A stretch of DNA of 6,056 nt from Bacteroidota bacterium (GCA_022708385.1 JAKIYU010000163.1:1-6056); one strand, 5' to 3'; positions 1 to 6,056 are shown, counted from the stretch's first letter. Notes: generated by a model not told the origin, from the letters alone. Numbers and translations: made by a program.

Positions 1-158
1 TAGCTAAACGCTTTTTTGGCGTTCCAGTATTTTATAATTACGCAATGGCTGATGGAATATTTGAAATGCTAAAGTCTACACGCTCTGGTATTATTAACTT
101 TAAAGGCAAAATTGGGTTAAAAGGTGAGGAACTTCAGCTATCTTTGTTCCCTGATTGA
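1..158 (+). CDS. C-terminal end of an unidentified protein with a clamp-binding-like tail (partial)
   Basis: The frame beginning at base 3 is open for 51 codons and stops at TGA 156-158; the gene's start lies left of the window. I do not recognise the family. The visible part begins AKRFFGVPVFYNYAMADG, continues with a basic, hydrophobic stretch (INFKGKIGLKG), and ends in QLSLF followed by Pro-Asp. QLSLF (bases 135-149) matches the known beta-sliding-clamp-binding consensus QL[S/D]LF, which is often found at or near the C-terminus of DNA polymerases IV and V, mismatch repair proteins and other replication or repair factors. A DNA-repair or replication role is therefore a reasonable guess, but a five-residue match can occur by chance and nothing else visible supports it. 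It lies on the same strand as pckA, separated by a 115-base spacer with its own promoter-like site, so co-transcription is not needed. Confidence 0.7.
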   Translation, partial: AKRFFGVPVFYNYAMADGIFEMLKSTRSGIINFKGKIGLKGEELQLSLFPD

Positions 159-200
159 AAATTTTGAGGAAACTCCAGTAAACATTAAAACATTATTAAA

Positions 201-221
201 AAAAAACAAATTTTGTTTTTT
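201..221. repeat. Perfect 10-bp AT-rich inverted repeat upstream of pckA
   Basis: The left arm AAAAAACAAA (201-210) is the exact reverse complement of the right arm TTTGTTTTTT (212-221), with one central T at 211. It lies 8 bases upstream of the candidate -7 box of pckA, where a regulator could bind. Each arm has only one G:C pair and no loop, so it is a poor RNA hairpin and an unlikely terminator for the upstream gene. The site could be an operator, but the surrounding sequence is almost all A and T, so chance is also plausible. Confidence 0.4.
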
Positions 222-229
222 GTTAATTA

Positions 230-237
230 TATATTTG
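230..237 (+). promoter_or_regulatory. Candidate Bacteroidota -7 promoter box for pckA
   Basis: TATATTTG matches the Bacteroidota consensus TAnnTTTG exactly and would place transcription start near base 243, about 30 bases before the first pckA ATG. The usual -33 TTTG is not at standard spacing: the best TTTG (212-215) is 14 bases upstream, short of the usual spacing of roughly 17-23, and lies inside the inverted repeat. The -7 box is therefore clear and the -33 element is weak or missing. Confidence 0.5.
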
Positions 238-273
238 TACAAAATTTGAAAAACAATAATATTTTTTTTAGCT

Positions 274-1899
274 ATGGAATTTAAAATGTCAGAATTGCAA
301 AAGTATGGTATTAAGAATGTTGAAAAAGTTTACTATAATTTATCCTATGAGGAATTATTCAGGCATGAAACAGATGAAAACCTGAGCGGTTTTGAGAAAG
401 GATTTGTTACCAGTTGCGGCGCTGTGGCTGTTGATACGAGTATTTTTACCGGACGGTCGCCAAAAGATAAATATATTGTCAGGGAAGAAACATCAGAACA
501 AAACATCTGGTGGGCAGGCCCGCAACGTAAAGGGTCGGACAACAAACCCATAAGTGAAGAGGTGTGGAAGGATCTGCTTGTTTTGTCTCAAAACCAACTT
601 TCCGGTAAAAAATTATATGTAACCGATGCTTTTTGCGGTGCCAATGAAAGCACACGTATCAGGATAAGAGTAATTACCGAAGTGGCCTGGATGTCGCACT
701 TCGTGAAAAATATGTTTATAAGGCCAACGGAAGAAGAATTAAAGACTTTTGAACCGGATTTTGTTATGCTGAATGCTTGTAAGACAGTTAATCCCGATTG
801 GAAAAAGCATGGGTTAAACAGTGAAGTTTTTGTGGCTTTTAATATTAAGGAAAAAATGGCTGTTGTTGGAGGAAGCTGGTATGGTGGTGAGATTAAGAAA
901 GGTTTTTTCTCTATTATGAATTATTTCCTTCCTTTACAAGGTATAGCTGCGATGCATTGCTCCGCCAATATGGGAAAAGAGGGCGATACTGCTTTGTTTT
1001 TCGGCCTTTCTGGAACCGGCAAAACCACATTGTCGGCAGATCCTGACAGATTGCTTATCGGGGACGATGAGCATGGCTGGGATAATGACGGAATATTTAA
1101 TTTTGAAGGTGGTTGTTATGCCAAGTGTATTAATCTGAGCAAAGAAAATGAACCCGATATTTATGAAGCCATCAGAAGAGACGCTTTGCTCGAGAATGTG
1201 GTGTATGATAAAAACACAGGTATTATTGATTATGCTGATGGGTCAAAGACAGAAAATACCCGTGTTTCATATCCGATTTTTCATATCAGAAATATTGTGA
1301 AACCCGTATCCAAAGGTGGGCACCCCAAAAAGATTATTTTTCTGACAGCCGACGCATTTGGTGTATTTCCTCCTGTAGCTAAATTAAACAAAGAACAGGC
1401 AATGTATTACTTTCTGAGTGGTTATACTGCAAAACTGGCCGGTACAGAAAGGGGCATCGTTGAGCCTTCTCCAACTTTCTCATCGGCGTTTGGCGCTGCT
1501 TTTCTGTTGTTACATCCCACGGTTTATGCCGAACAACTTGGTGCTAAAATGTTGAAACACGGGGCCGATGCTTATCTCGTAAACACTGGTTGGATTGGTG
1601 GCCCTTACGGTGTGGGAAAGAGAATAGATATCAAATCAACAAGAAATATAATAAAGGCCATACTTGATAATTCTATTGATAAAGCTGAGTTTACTGAATT
1701 AAAACCATTTGGCCTGATGATACCAACCCAGGTCAATGGTGTAAACAGCGCTGTTCTTAATCCTGCCAAAAGCTGGCTCGATGAAGCTGCCTATTATAAA
1801 CAAGCAGATATGCTGGCGGCCAAGTTTATAAATAATTTCAAAACATTTACCGATACACCCGAAGGCCAAAGACTCGAAATGGCCGGCCCTAAAATATAA
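274..1899 (+). CDS. pckA: Phosphoenolpyruvate carboxykinase (ATP)
   Basis: This cytoplasmic enzyme interconverts oxaloacetate plus ATP with phosphoenolpyruvate, CO2 and ADP. It works in gluconeogenesis or, in many fermenting Bacteroidota, in the CO2-fixing direction toward fumarate and succinate. Family hallmarks are all present, numbered from the ATG at 274: FTGRSPKDKY with substrate-binding Arg61; GGSWYGGEIKKG (199-210) with the metal-binding Lys209; MHCSAN with metal-binding His228; the P-loop GLSGTGKTT (244-252); the metal-binding Asp pair in LIGDDEHGW (261-269); and Arg330 in ENTRVSYP. The 541 residues fit the ATP-type family (about 530-540). A second in-frame ATG at 286 would start the protein MSELQKYGI, which aligns better with usual family N-termini and gives 537 residues; neither start has a clear Shine-Dalgarno site, so the start is uncertain by four codons. 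No frameshift or missing catalytic residue is seen. The next gene follows after 69 bases. Confidence 0.97.
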   Translation: MEFKMSELQKYGIKNVEKVYYNLSYEELFRHETDENLSGFEKGFVTSCGAVAVDTSIFTGRSPKDKYIVREETSEQNIWWAGPQRKGSDNKPISEEVWKDLLVLSQNQLSGKKLYVTDAFCGANESTRIRIRVITEVAWMSHFVKNMFIRPTEEELKTFEPDFVMLNACKTVNPDWKKHGLNSEVFVAFNIKEKMAVVGGSWYGGEIKKGFFSIMNYFLPLQGIAAMHCSANMGKEGDTALFFGLSGTGKTTLSADPDRLLIGDDEHGWDNDGIFNFEGGCYAKCINLSKENEPDIYEAIRRDALLENVVYDKNTGIIDYADGSKTENTRVSYPIFHIRNIVKPVSKGGHPKKIIFLTADAFGVFPPVAKLNKEQAMYYFLSGYTAKLAGTERGIVEPSPTFSSAFGAAFLLLHPTVYAEQLGAKMLKHGADAYLVNTGWIGGPYGVGKRIDIKSTRNIIKAILDNSIDKAEFTELKPFGLMIPTQVNGVNSAVLNPAKSWLDEAAYYKQADMLAAKFINNFKTFTDTPEGQRLEMAGPKI

Positions 1900-1903
1900 T
1901 TTT

Positions 1904-1933
1904 TCTGACCCTCGAAATTATTTTTTATTTTTG
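1904..1933 (+). promoter_or_regulatory. Candidate promoter for the acyl-CoA synthetase gene
   Basis: In the 69-base spacer, TATTTTTG (1926-1933) matches the -7 consensus TAnnTTTG exactly. TCTG (1904-1907) lies 18 bases upstream at proper spacing, one mismatch from the -33 TTTG. Transcription would start near 1940, leaving a leader of about 30 bases before the ATG at 1969. This suggests the downstream gene can be expressed independently of pckA. I see no GC-rich hairpin with a T-run after pckA, so read-through from pckA is also possible. Confidence 0.45.
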
Positions 1934-1968
1934 TATAAGTATTTCTTTTATTAATCAAGGCGATTCTT

Positions 1969-3741
1969 ATGGTAGTAAAAAGAACATTTGATGTTTTGGA
2001 TAAATATGTCAGTGAATTTCCTGCTAAAAAGATTGCTCTTGCAGGTAAGGATCCTGGGGGGTATTTTGAATATTCTTCAGCAGATTATCTTAAGAATTCA
2101 AACAATATCAGTTATGGCCTCCTGGCGCTGGGTATCACGAAAGGAGATAAAATTACATCCATTACCTTTAATCGTCCCGAATGGAATTTTCTCGATATGG
2201 GCATAGCCCAGATTGGCGCCATTCATATTCCCATTTATCCAACTATCAGTGATGCTGATTATGAGTACATACTTAAACATGCCGAAGTAAAGATGATTTT
2301 TGTGGCGGGAGAGGAGATGTATAAAAGAATTAAGCACATTCTTCCGCAAATACCTTCTTTACAGGCTTTATATACATTCAGGGATTTACATGGTTTCCAG
2401 CATTTGGCTGAGTTGATGGAACTGGGCTCTAAAAAAAGTGACGAAGCGAAACTCAAAGAAATAAAGGATAGTATTACCGAAAACGATATTGCAACAATAA
2501 TTTATACTTCAGGAACAACGGGTACTCCCAAAGGTGTTGTACTTTCCCATAAAAACCTGGTAAGTAATTTTATTGCTGCATCGAAAATACCCCCCTACGG
2601 TCCGGAGCATACGGCATTAAGTTTCCTGCCAATTTGCCACATTTACGAACGCATGCTTAATTACATGTATCAATACCTGGGTATGACTGTGTATTATGCC
2701 GGTTCACTTGCTAATCTGCCTGATTATTTTACGGAATTTAATCCGCATGTGTTTTCAACCGTGCCCCGCTTACTTGAGAAAATTTTTGCCAAAGTTATTG
2801 CAAAGGGTAATACACTTAAGGGTATTCAGAAGAGAATATTTTTCTGGGCTTTGGATGTGGCGCTTAATTATGATATTGGTAAAGAAAATAAATGGCCTTA
2901 TGGCCTTAAATTAAAAATAGCCCATATACTGGTGCTGGGCAAAATTAAAATCACCCTGGGAAAAAATGCCGATATCATAGTCTCGGGCGGAGCTGCCTTG
3001 CAGGTAAGGCTTTGCAGGTTTTTCTGGGCACTCGGTATTCACGTACTCGAAGGTTATGGTTTAACCGAAACATCTCCTGTGCTGACTGTTAACACACTCG
3101 AACCTCATGGGACAAAATTTGGCACTGTAGGCCTCCCATTCGACGACGTGCAGTTGAAAATTGCCGAAGATGGCGAAATACTTTGCAAGACACCCGGACT
3201 TATGCTGGGCTATTATAAGGAAGAAGCGATGACGCGGGAAGTTATTGATACTGATGGCTGGTTTCATACAGGCGATATAGGCGTTATTGAAAGTACAGGG
3301 CATTTGAGAATTACCGATAGAAAAAAGCTAATTTTTAAAACATCTTTTGGCAAATACATTTCACCACAACTTATTGAAAATAAATTTAAAGAATCTTTAT
3401 TCATTGACCAGATTATGGTCTTTGGCGAAAACCAAAAGTTTGCTGCAGCTCTTATCGTACCTGAGTTTTCAAACCTTACAGCATGGTGCAACGAAAAAGG
3501 CCTTAAATTCGACAATAAAACCGATATGGTAAACAGTCTGGAGGTAAGAAACCTGTTTAAAAACGAAGTGGCTTATCTTAATTCCTCTTTAGGCGATTAC
3601 GAAAGGATTGCTCAATACGAAATTCTTGATAAGGAGTGGAGTATTGAAAGCGGTGAATTAAGCGCTACCCTGAAAGTTCGCAGAACCTATATAACAAAAA
3701 ATTACAGAGAATATATGCTTAAAATATTCCCTGACCTTTAG
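1969..3741 (+). CDS. Long-chain fatty acid--CoA ligase (AMP-forming acyl-CoA synthetase)
   Basis: The enzyme activates a fatty acid with ATP to an acyl-AMP and transfers it to CoA, supplying acyl-CoA for lipid synthesis or beta-oxidation; family members are usually cytoplasmic or loosely membrane-bound. The ANL-superfamily motifs appear in order: the phosphate-binding loop YTSGTTGTPKG (179-189); LPICHIYER (220-228), typical of long-chain enzymes; EGYGLTETSP (361-370); GWFHTGD (430-436) with ribose-binding Asp436; ITDRKK (448-453) with Arg451; and near the C-terminus SATLKVRR (565-572), where Lys569 aligns with the catalytic adenylation lysine. The 590-residue length fits the FAA1-like bacterial family. 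The A8 hinge region reads KTSFGKYISPQ rather than the more common SGGKNI form, a variant that retains Gly-Lys. The start is supported by AAGG (1957-1960) eight bases before the ATG. FadD-like is a fair description, but chain-length preference cannot be read from sequence, so no symbol is given. It converges with the next gene, 12 bases between stops. Confidence 0.93.
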   Translation: MVVKRTFDVLDKYVSEFPAKKIALAGKDPGGYFEYSSADYLKNSNNISYGLLALGITKGDKITSITFNRPEWNFLDMGIAQIGAIHIPIYPTISDADYEYILKHAEVKMIFVAGEEMYKRIKHILPQIPSLQALYTFRDLHGFQHLAELMELGSKKSDEAKLKEIKDSITENDIATIIYTSGTTGTPKGVVLSHKNLVSNFIAASKIPPYGPEHTALSFLPICHIYERMLNYMYQYLGMTVYYAGSLANLPDYFTEFNPHVFSTVPRLLEKIFAKVIAKGNTLKGIQKRIFFWALDVALNYDIGKENKWPYGLKLKIAHILVLGKIKITLGKNADIIVSGGAALQVRLCRFFWALGIHVLEGYGLTETSPVLTVNTLEPHGTKFGTVGLPFDDVQLKIAEDGEILCKTPGLMLGYYKEEAMTREVIDTDGWFHTGDIGVIESTGHLRITDRKKLIFKTSFGKYISPQLIENKFKESLFIDQIMVFGENQKFAAALIVPEFSNLTAWCNEKGLKFDNKTDMVNSLEVRNLFKNEVAYLNSSLGDYERIAQYEILDKEWSIESGELSATLKVRRTYITKNYREYMLKIFPDL

Positions 3742-3753
3742 AAACCTTCCTGC

Positions 3754-4074
3754 TTATTGAATTTTAAACTCAAATTTCATGTTGTACCTGCTTTCACTTT
3801 CTTCTTGTCTGAATATTAAACCTTTCAGTTTGTTGACGACATAAGATTTAAGGTCTTCATTACTTGCATTGGTTATATCAATGTTGACAGTGCCGCCATC
3901 CGAAATCGAAAAGCTTACCATTACCACGCCTTCTATTTTTTCCTTTTTAGCAAAATCGGGATAGGTTATTTCTTTTTTGATAACATCTTTTATGTTATCA
4001 GGTTTAATAGTATTGGCAAAAGAACTTAAGCATAAAATGGCAACAAAACCTAATGTGAAAACTACTTTTTTCAT
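3754..4074 (-). CDS. Small exported protein with a TonB C-terminal-like domain
   Basis: The 106-residue product begins with a clear signal peptide: MKK, a hydrophobic core (VVFTLGFVAILCLSSFA) and a likely cut after Ala20 (SFA/NT). There is no lipobox cysteine at the cut, so it should be a soluble periplasmic or secreted protein of about 86 residues. The mature part follows the TonB C-terminal pattern: a short helix, ITYPDFAKKEKIEG (36-49; the Y-P-x-x-A...I-x-G signature), strands VVMVSFSI (50-57), a Gly-Gly turn, NIDITNASNEDL (64-75), and a final strand MKFEFKIQ. Unlike true TonB it lacks a retained N-terminal membrane anchor and a proline-rich spacer, so energy transduction with ExbB/ExbD is unlikely. 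Such stand-alone domains are common in Bacteroidota and mostly uncharacterised. It is divergent from trmD and convergent with the acyl-CoA synthetase. I find no clear -7 box upstream. Exported small protein is certain enough; the TonB-like fold is inference from pattern. Confidence 0.85.
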   Translation of the reverse strand: MKKVVFTLGFVAILCLSSFANTIKPDNIKDVIKKEITYPDFAKKEKIEGVVMVSFSISDGGTVNIDITNASNEDLKSYVVNKLKGLIFRQEESESRYNMKFEFKIQ

Positions 4075-4216
4075 GGCTTTAATATTTTAGTGTTTAATAA
4101 ATTGAAAATAATTTTTTATTTTAAGCAGTATATAACCTGTTTGAACTGCCTGAAATCATGAATAGGACGCCTGGGTAATTTGAAAAGTTACACAACATTA
4201 TTTTTTATTCCCGCAT

Positions 4217-4233
4217 AATTAAAATTTTTAATT
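4217..4233. repeat. AT-only inverted repeat in the trmD upstream spacer
   Basis: AATTAAAA (4217-4224) and TTTTAATT (4226-4233) are exact reverse complements around a single T. The repeat sits 19 bases upstream of the trmD start in the 178-base divergent spacer 4075-4252. That spacer otherwise shows only AT-rich sequence: no exact TAnnTTTG box on either strand, no RNA gene and no clear terminator. All base pairs are A:T, so the repeat may be only compositional. Confidence 0.25.
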
Positions 4234-4252
4234 TTATCTAAAATTGAAAATT

Positions 4253-4927
4253 ATGCGCATAGATATACTTACATTATTCCCTGCCATGTTCAGCGGGGTA
4301 TTTGGAGAATCTATCATTAAAAGGGCACTGGCTAAAAAACATGTGGAAATTTATATTCATAACATAAGGGATTATGCTTTAAATAAGCATAAACAGGTGG
4401 ATGATTATGCTTTTGGCGGGGGGGCAGGTATGGTTATGATGATTGAACCTGTTGCAAATTGTATCCGTAAACTGAAAGGTGAAAGGAAATATGATGAAGT
4501 GATTTTCATGACACCCGACGGAGAAGTTTTTGACCAGATGAAAGCCAATTATTTTTCAACGCTCTCAAATCTTATCGTTCTTTGTGGCCATTATAAAGGA
4601 ATAGATGAAAGAATTAGGTCTTTATTTATTACTAGAGAAATTTCGATTGGAGACTATGTGTTATCCGGTGGTGAAATACCTGCTATGGCATTTTGCGATG
4701 CTGTAATCAGGCTGATTCCCGGTGTGCTTAATGATGAAACATCAGCCCTGTCCGATTCATTCCAAAACGGCTTGCTTTCGGCTCCTGTATATACGAGACC
4801 TTCCGATTTTGAGGGACATAAAGTGCCTGCTGTCCTTTTGTCGGGTCATGATAAGGAAATTGAAAAATGGCGCTCTGAACAGTCTCTTTTGCGCACGGAA
4901 CAACGGCGTCCCGATTTGCTGAAATAA
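4253..4927 (+). CDS. trmD: tRNA (guanosine(37)-N1)-methyltransferase
   Basis: TrmD uses S-adenosylmethionine to methylate N1 of guanosine 37, next to the anticodon, in tRNAs that have G36, preventing +1 frameshifting; it acts in the cytoplasm as a homodimer. The 224-residue product begins with the family N-terminus MRIDILTLFPAMF. It carries the SPOUT trefoil-knot segments VLCGHYKGIDERI (109-121) and EISIGDYVLSGGE (129-141). It also has the conserved Arg153 in IRLIPGVL, the catalytic Asp168 in ALSDSF, YTRP (180-183) and the C-terminal VPAVLLSGH (191-199). It is somewhat shorter than E. coli TrmD (about 255 residues) but appears complete. The ATG at 4253 is preferred over an in-frame TTG at 4244, because it gives the canonical MRIDIL start. 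There is no clear Shine-Dalgarno site. The usual neighbours rpsP, rimM and rplS are absent on both sides, so it is probably transcribed alone. Confidence 0.97.
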   Translation: MRIDILTLFPAMFSGVFGESIIKRALAKKHVEIYIHNIRDYALNKHKQVDDYAFGGGAGMVMMIEPVANCIRKLKGERKYDEVIFMTPDGEVFDQMKANYFSTLSNLIVLCGHYKGIDERIRSLFITREISIGDYVLSGGEIPAMAFCDAVIRLIPGVLNDETSALSDSFQNGLLSAPVYTRPSDFEGHKVPAVLLSGHDKEIEKWRSEQSLLRTEQRRPDLLK

Positions 4928-4969
4928 ACAGCGAACTTTTTCTTCAGAAACCTAAACTAATAGAATTTT

Positions 4970-5001
4970 TTTGCGTATTAACTTGAATATAAGTAAATTT
5001 G
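4970..5001 (+). promoter_or_regulatory. Bacteroidota-type promoter for the secreted-protein gene
   Basis: TTTG (4970-4973) and TAAATTTG (4994-5001) match the -33 and -7 consensus elements exactly, with 20 bases between them, within the expected range. This is the best promoter match in the window. Transcription would begin near 5006-5008, giving a very short leader of about 12-14 bases before the ATG at 5020. The -7 box overlaps the left arm of an inverted repeat. Confidence 0.65.
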
Positions 5002-5017
5002 CTATTACATTTACTTA
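4990..5017. repeat. 9-bp inverted repeat spanning the -7 box and transcription start
   Basis: TAAGTAAAT (4990-4998) and ATTTACTTA (5009-5017) are exact reverse complements separated by 10 bases. The left arm covers part of the -7 box and the right arm ends two bases before the ATG at 5020. Because transcription should begin inside the spacer, the two arms would not both be in the RNA, so a DNA operator for a dimeric regulator fits better than an RNA hairpin. No regulator is known. Confidence 0.45.
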
Positions 5018-5019
5018 AA

Positions 5020-6056
5020 ATGTTGCAGGTTAAAAAATATTCAACCAATCTTAACGGTATTTTTTTGCTTTTAGCAACTTACTTTGTTATTAATTGTGAA
5101 ACAATTTTCGCTGAGGGTACCCGACAAATACAACCTACCCCCCTTAGCTATGGCAGGGTTCAGATTATGCCTTATGTTACCAATTTTGCCATGTTTGATG
5201 CTACACCTGAGCACAGACTACATATAAGTATTTGTAATCAGGGTGAAAAGATTTGTTATGGTTTTGGGAGTGTTAAGAGTTACGATGGTATAACACAATA
5301 CGACATGATTTACCGCATAAAAGACCCTAACGGAAACATTGTGGTTGGACCTGCGCCTCTTCCTGGCAATGGTGCGGGATTTATTCCTAATTACAATCAA
5401 GCATTTAATGGGCCTAATCTTTCCAATCCCGGAGGTTACACGCCATTGGTATATATTCCGCAGATGACTGGCGATTATTATATTGAATTTTCGTTTACGC
5501 AGCCTTACGGCATGGAAAGAAGGGTTTTTGATTATTTTGATATAACAGTGCTTACATCTTCAAATCAGCCTGTAACCGGACGAGTTTGGTCAAAAAACTG
5601 GCAGTTGACTACGAATCCCTCGTCGGGTTCGGCAAGCCCATATATGGATGGTTTTGATGGCAAAATGTACATTTACTCTGACGACGGGGTGGTTACGTCC
5701 ATAAACCTGAATAATATGCAACCCTTTGTATTTAATATTTCAGCCAATAAAACGGGCTGTTTTAATACGGGTAATTTTTATCAGGACAGAAAATCGGTGG
5801 ATGGCAATAATACCTATGCACAGTATAAGATATTTCTCAATAACCCTGACTCCACTTGCTTTCCTACTGGTTTTTTCGGTAGTATTACAGCGCCAACTAC
5901 CATAACCGGTTGTCCAGGCCAGTTTTGTGTGAATATTACGGTTGATAAGCCAGGGACTGTTGAAGTCTTGCTTAATCTTAACGGTGTTCCCGGGTATCAG
6001 GCAGGCTCAGCAGATGTCATTTTTTCGATGAATGTGGTTCCCGGAGTGAACTGCAT
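5020..6056 (+). CDS. Large secreted, T9SS-cargo-like surface protein (N-terminal part, cut by window edge)
   Basis: The frame is open from ATG 5020 to the right edge, 345 codons with no stop. The N-terminus looks like a Sec signal peptide: Lys5-Lys6, a hydrophobic core around residues 14-24 (IFLLLATYFVI), and a likely cut near Ala31. Cys26 (VINC) does not form a good lipobox. The mature part is rich in Asn, Gly, Thr, Tyr and Pro, with beta-strand-like stretches such as GDYYIEFSFTQPYG (151-164), KMYIYSDDG (215-223) and TVEVLLNLNGVPGY (313-326). It has cysteines at 72, 79, 247, 280, 298, 303 and 345, which could form disulfides after export. The section with QDRKSV (255-260), YKIFLNNPDS (269-278) and FPTGFFGSIT (281-290) resembles, from memory, the N-terminal regions of very large Bacteroidota proteins that end in a gliding-motility or type B T9SS sorting domain. 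That C-terminal domain is outside the window, so T9SS export is inferred. No enzyme motif is visible. It has its own promoter. Confidence 0.85.
   Translation, partial: MLQVKKYSTNLNGIFLLLATYFVINCETIFAEGTRQIQPTPLSYGRVQIMPYVTNFAMFDATPEHRLHISICNQGEKICYGFGSVKSYDGITQYDMIYRIKDPNGNIVVGPAPLPGNGAGFIPNYNQAFNGPNLSNPGGYTPLVYIPQMTGDYYIEFSFTQPYGMERRVFDYFDITVLTSSNQPVTGRVWSKNWQLTTNPSSGSASPYMDGFDGKMYIYSDDGVVTSINLNNMQPFVFNISANKTGCFNTGNFYQDRKSVDGNNTYAQYKIFLNNPDSTCFPTGFFGSITAPTTITGCPGQFCVNITVDKPGTVEVLLNLNGVPGYQAGSADVIFSMNVVPGVNC

Noticed and set aside
1881..1888. GGCCGGCC palindrome close to the end of pckA, followed by an AT-rich stretch, looking a little like a terminator
   Set aside because: It is inside codons for the conserved C-terminal residues of PckA, has no loop, and the following bases are not a clean T-run.
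4125..4149. GCAGT...ACTGC inverted repeat in the spacer between the TonB-C-like gene and trmD
   Set aside because: Five-base arms with a 15-base gap are expected by chance in a 178-base spacer.
4176..4182. TAATTTG as a possible -7 box for trmD
   Set aside because: It is one base short of TAnnTTTG and has no TTTG at the right distance upstream.
4193..4200. Minus-strand TAATGTTG as a -7 box for the TonB-C-like gene
   Set aside because: One mismatch to the consensus, no -33 TTTG partner at the right spacing, and more than 110 bases from the start codon.
4244..4252. TTG at 4244 as an upstream start for TrmD adding three residues
   Set aside because: The family N-terminus MRIDIL begins exactly at the ATG at 4253, and TTG starts are less common.
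4938..4972. TTTCT-TC-AGAAA small hairpin followed by a T-run downstream of trmD
   Set aside because: The stem is five base pairs with only one G:C pair and a two-base loop, and the T-run begins about 16 bases later, so it does not fit an intrinsic terminator.
5092..5099. VINC (Cys26) as a lipobox making the last protein a lipoprotein
   Set aside because: Asn before the Cys is atypical for a lipobox, and the better cleavage region is near Ala31.
5218..5400. Minus-strand 60-codon open frame with many Arg and Thr residues
   Set aside because: It lies wholly inside the longer plus-strand secreted-protein gene, which has a promoter and signal peptide; the short frame shows no domain or start signal.

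Overview
The window looks like a stretch of chromosome from a member of the Bacteroidota. Three things support this: AT-rich spacers, promoter-like sites matching the Bacteroidota -7 box TAnnTTTG upstream of three genes, and a last gene that resembles the very large secreted proteins of gliding or type IX secretion (T9SS) bacteria. I cannot name a genus. I see no tRNA, rRNA, CRISPR array, insertion sequence, integrase or phage gene.

Layout, left to right. (1) Positions 1-158 hold the last 51 codons of an unidentified plus-strand gene that ends in a motif like a sliding-clamp-binding peptide. (2) A 115-base AT-rich spacer carries a perfect inverted repeat and a -7 box. (3) An intact ATP-type phosphoenolpyruvate carboxykinase gene (pckA) follows. 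(4) Next, 69 bases later and behind its own candidate promoter, is an intact AMP-forming long-chain acyl-CoA synthetase. (5) A small minus-strand gene for an exported TonB-C-terminal-like protein converges on it with only 12 bases between the stop codons. (6) After a 178-base divergent spacer comes trmD, the tRNA guanosine-37 N1-methyltransferase, standing alone rather than in the rpsP-rimM-trmD-rplS cluster. (7) A well-formed promoter overlapped by a 9-bp inverted repeat leads into a secreted-protein gene that runs off the right edge; 345 codons are visible.

The genes do not form one pathway. PckA and the acyl-CoA synthetase are both central carbon and lipid enzymes on the same strand and could be expressed under similar conditions, but the sequence does not prove an operon. 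TrmD is translation housekeeping, while the TonB-like and T9SS-like proteins belong to the cell envelope.

I found no convincing new biological system. The points most worth checking are the inverted repeat over the promoter of the secreted gene, the stand-alone TonB-C-like exported protein, the palindrome upstream of pckA, and the identity of the gene cut at the left edge.
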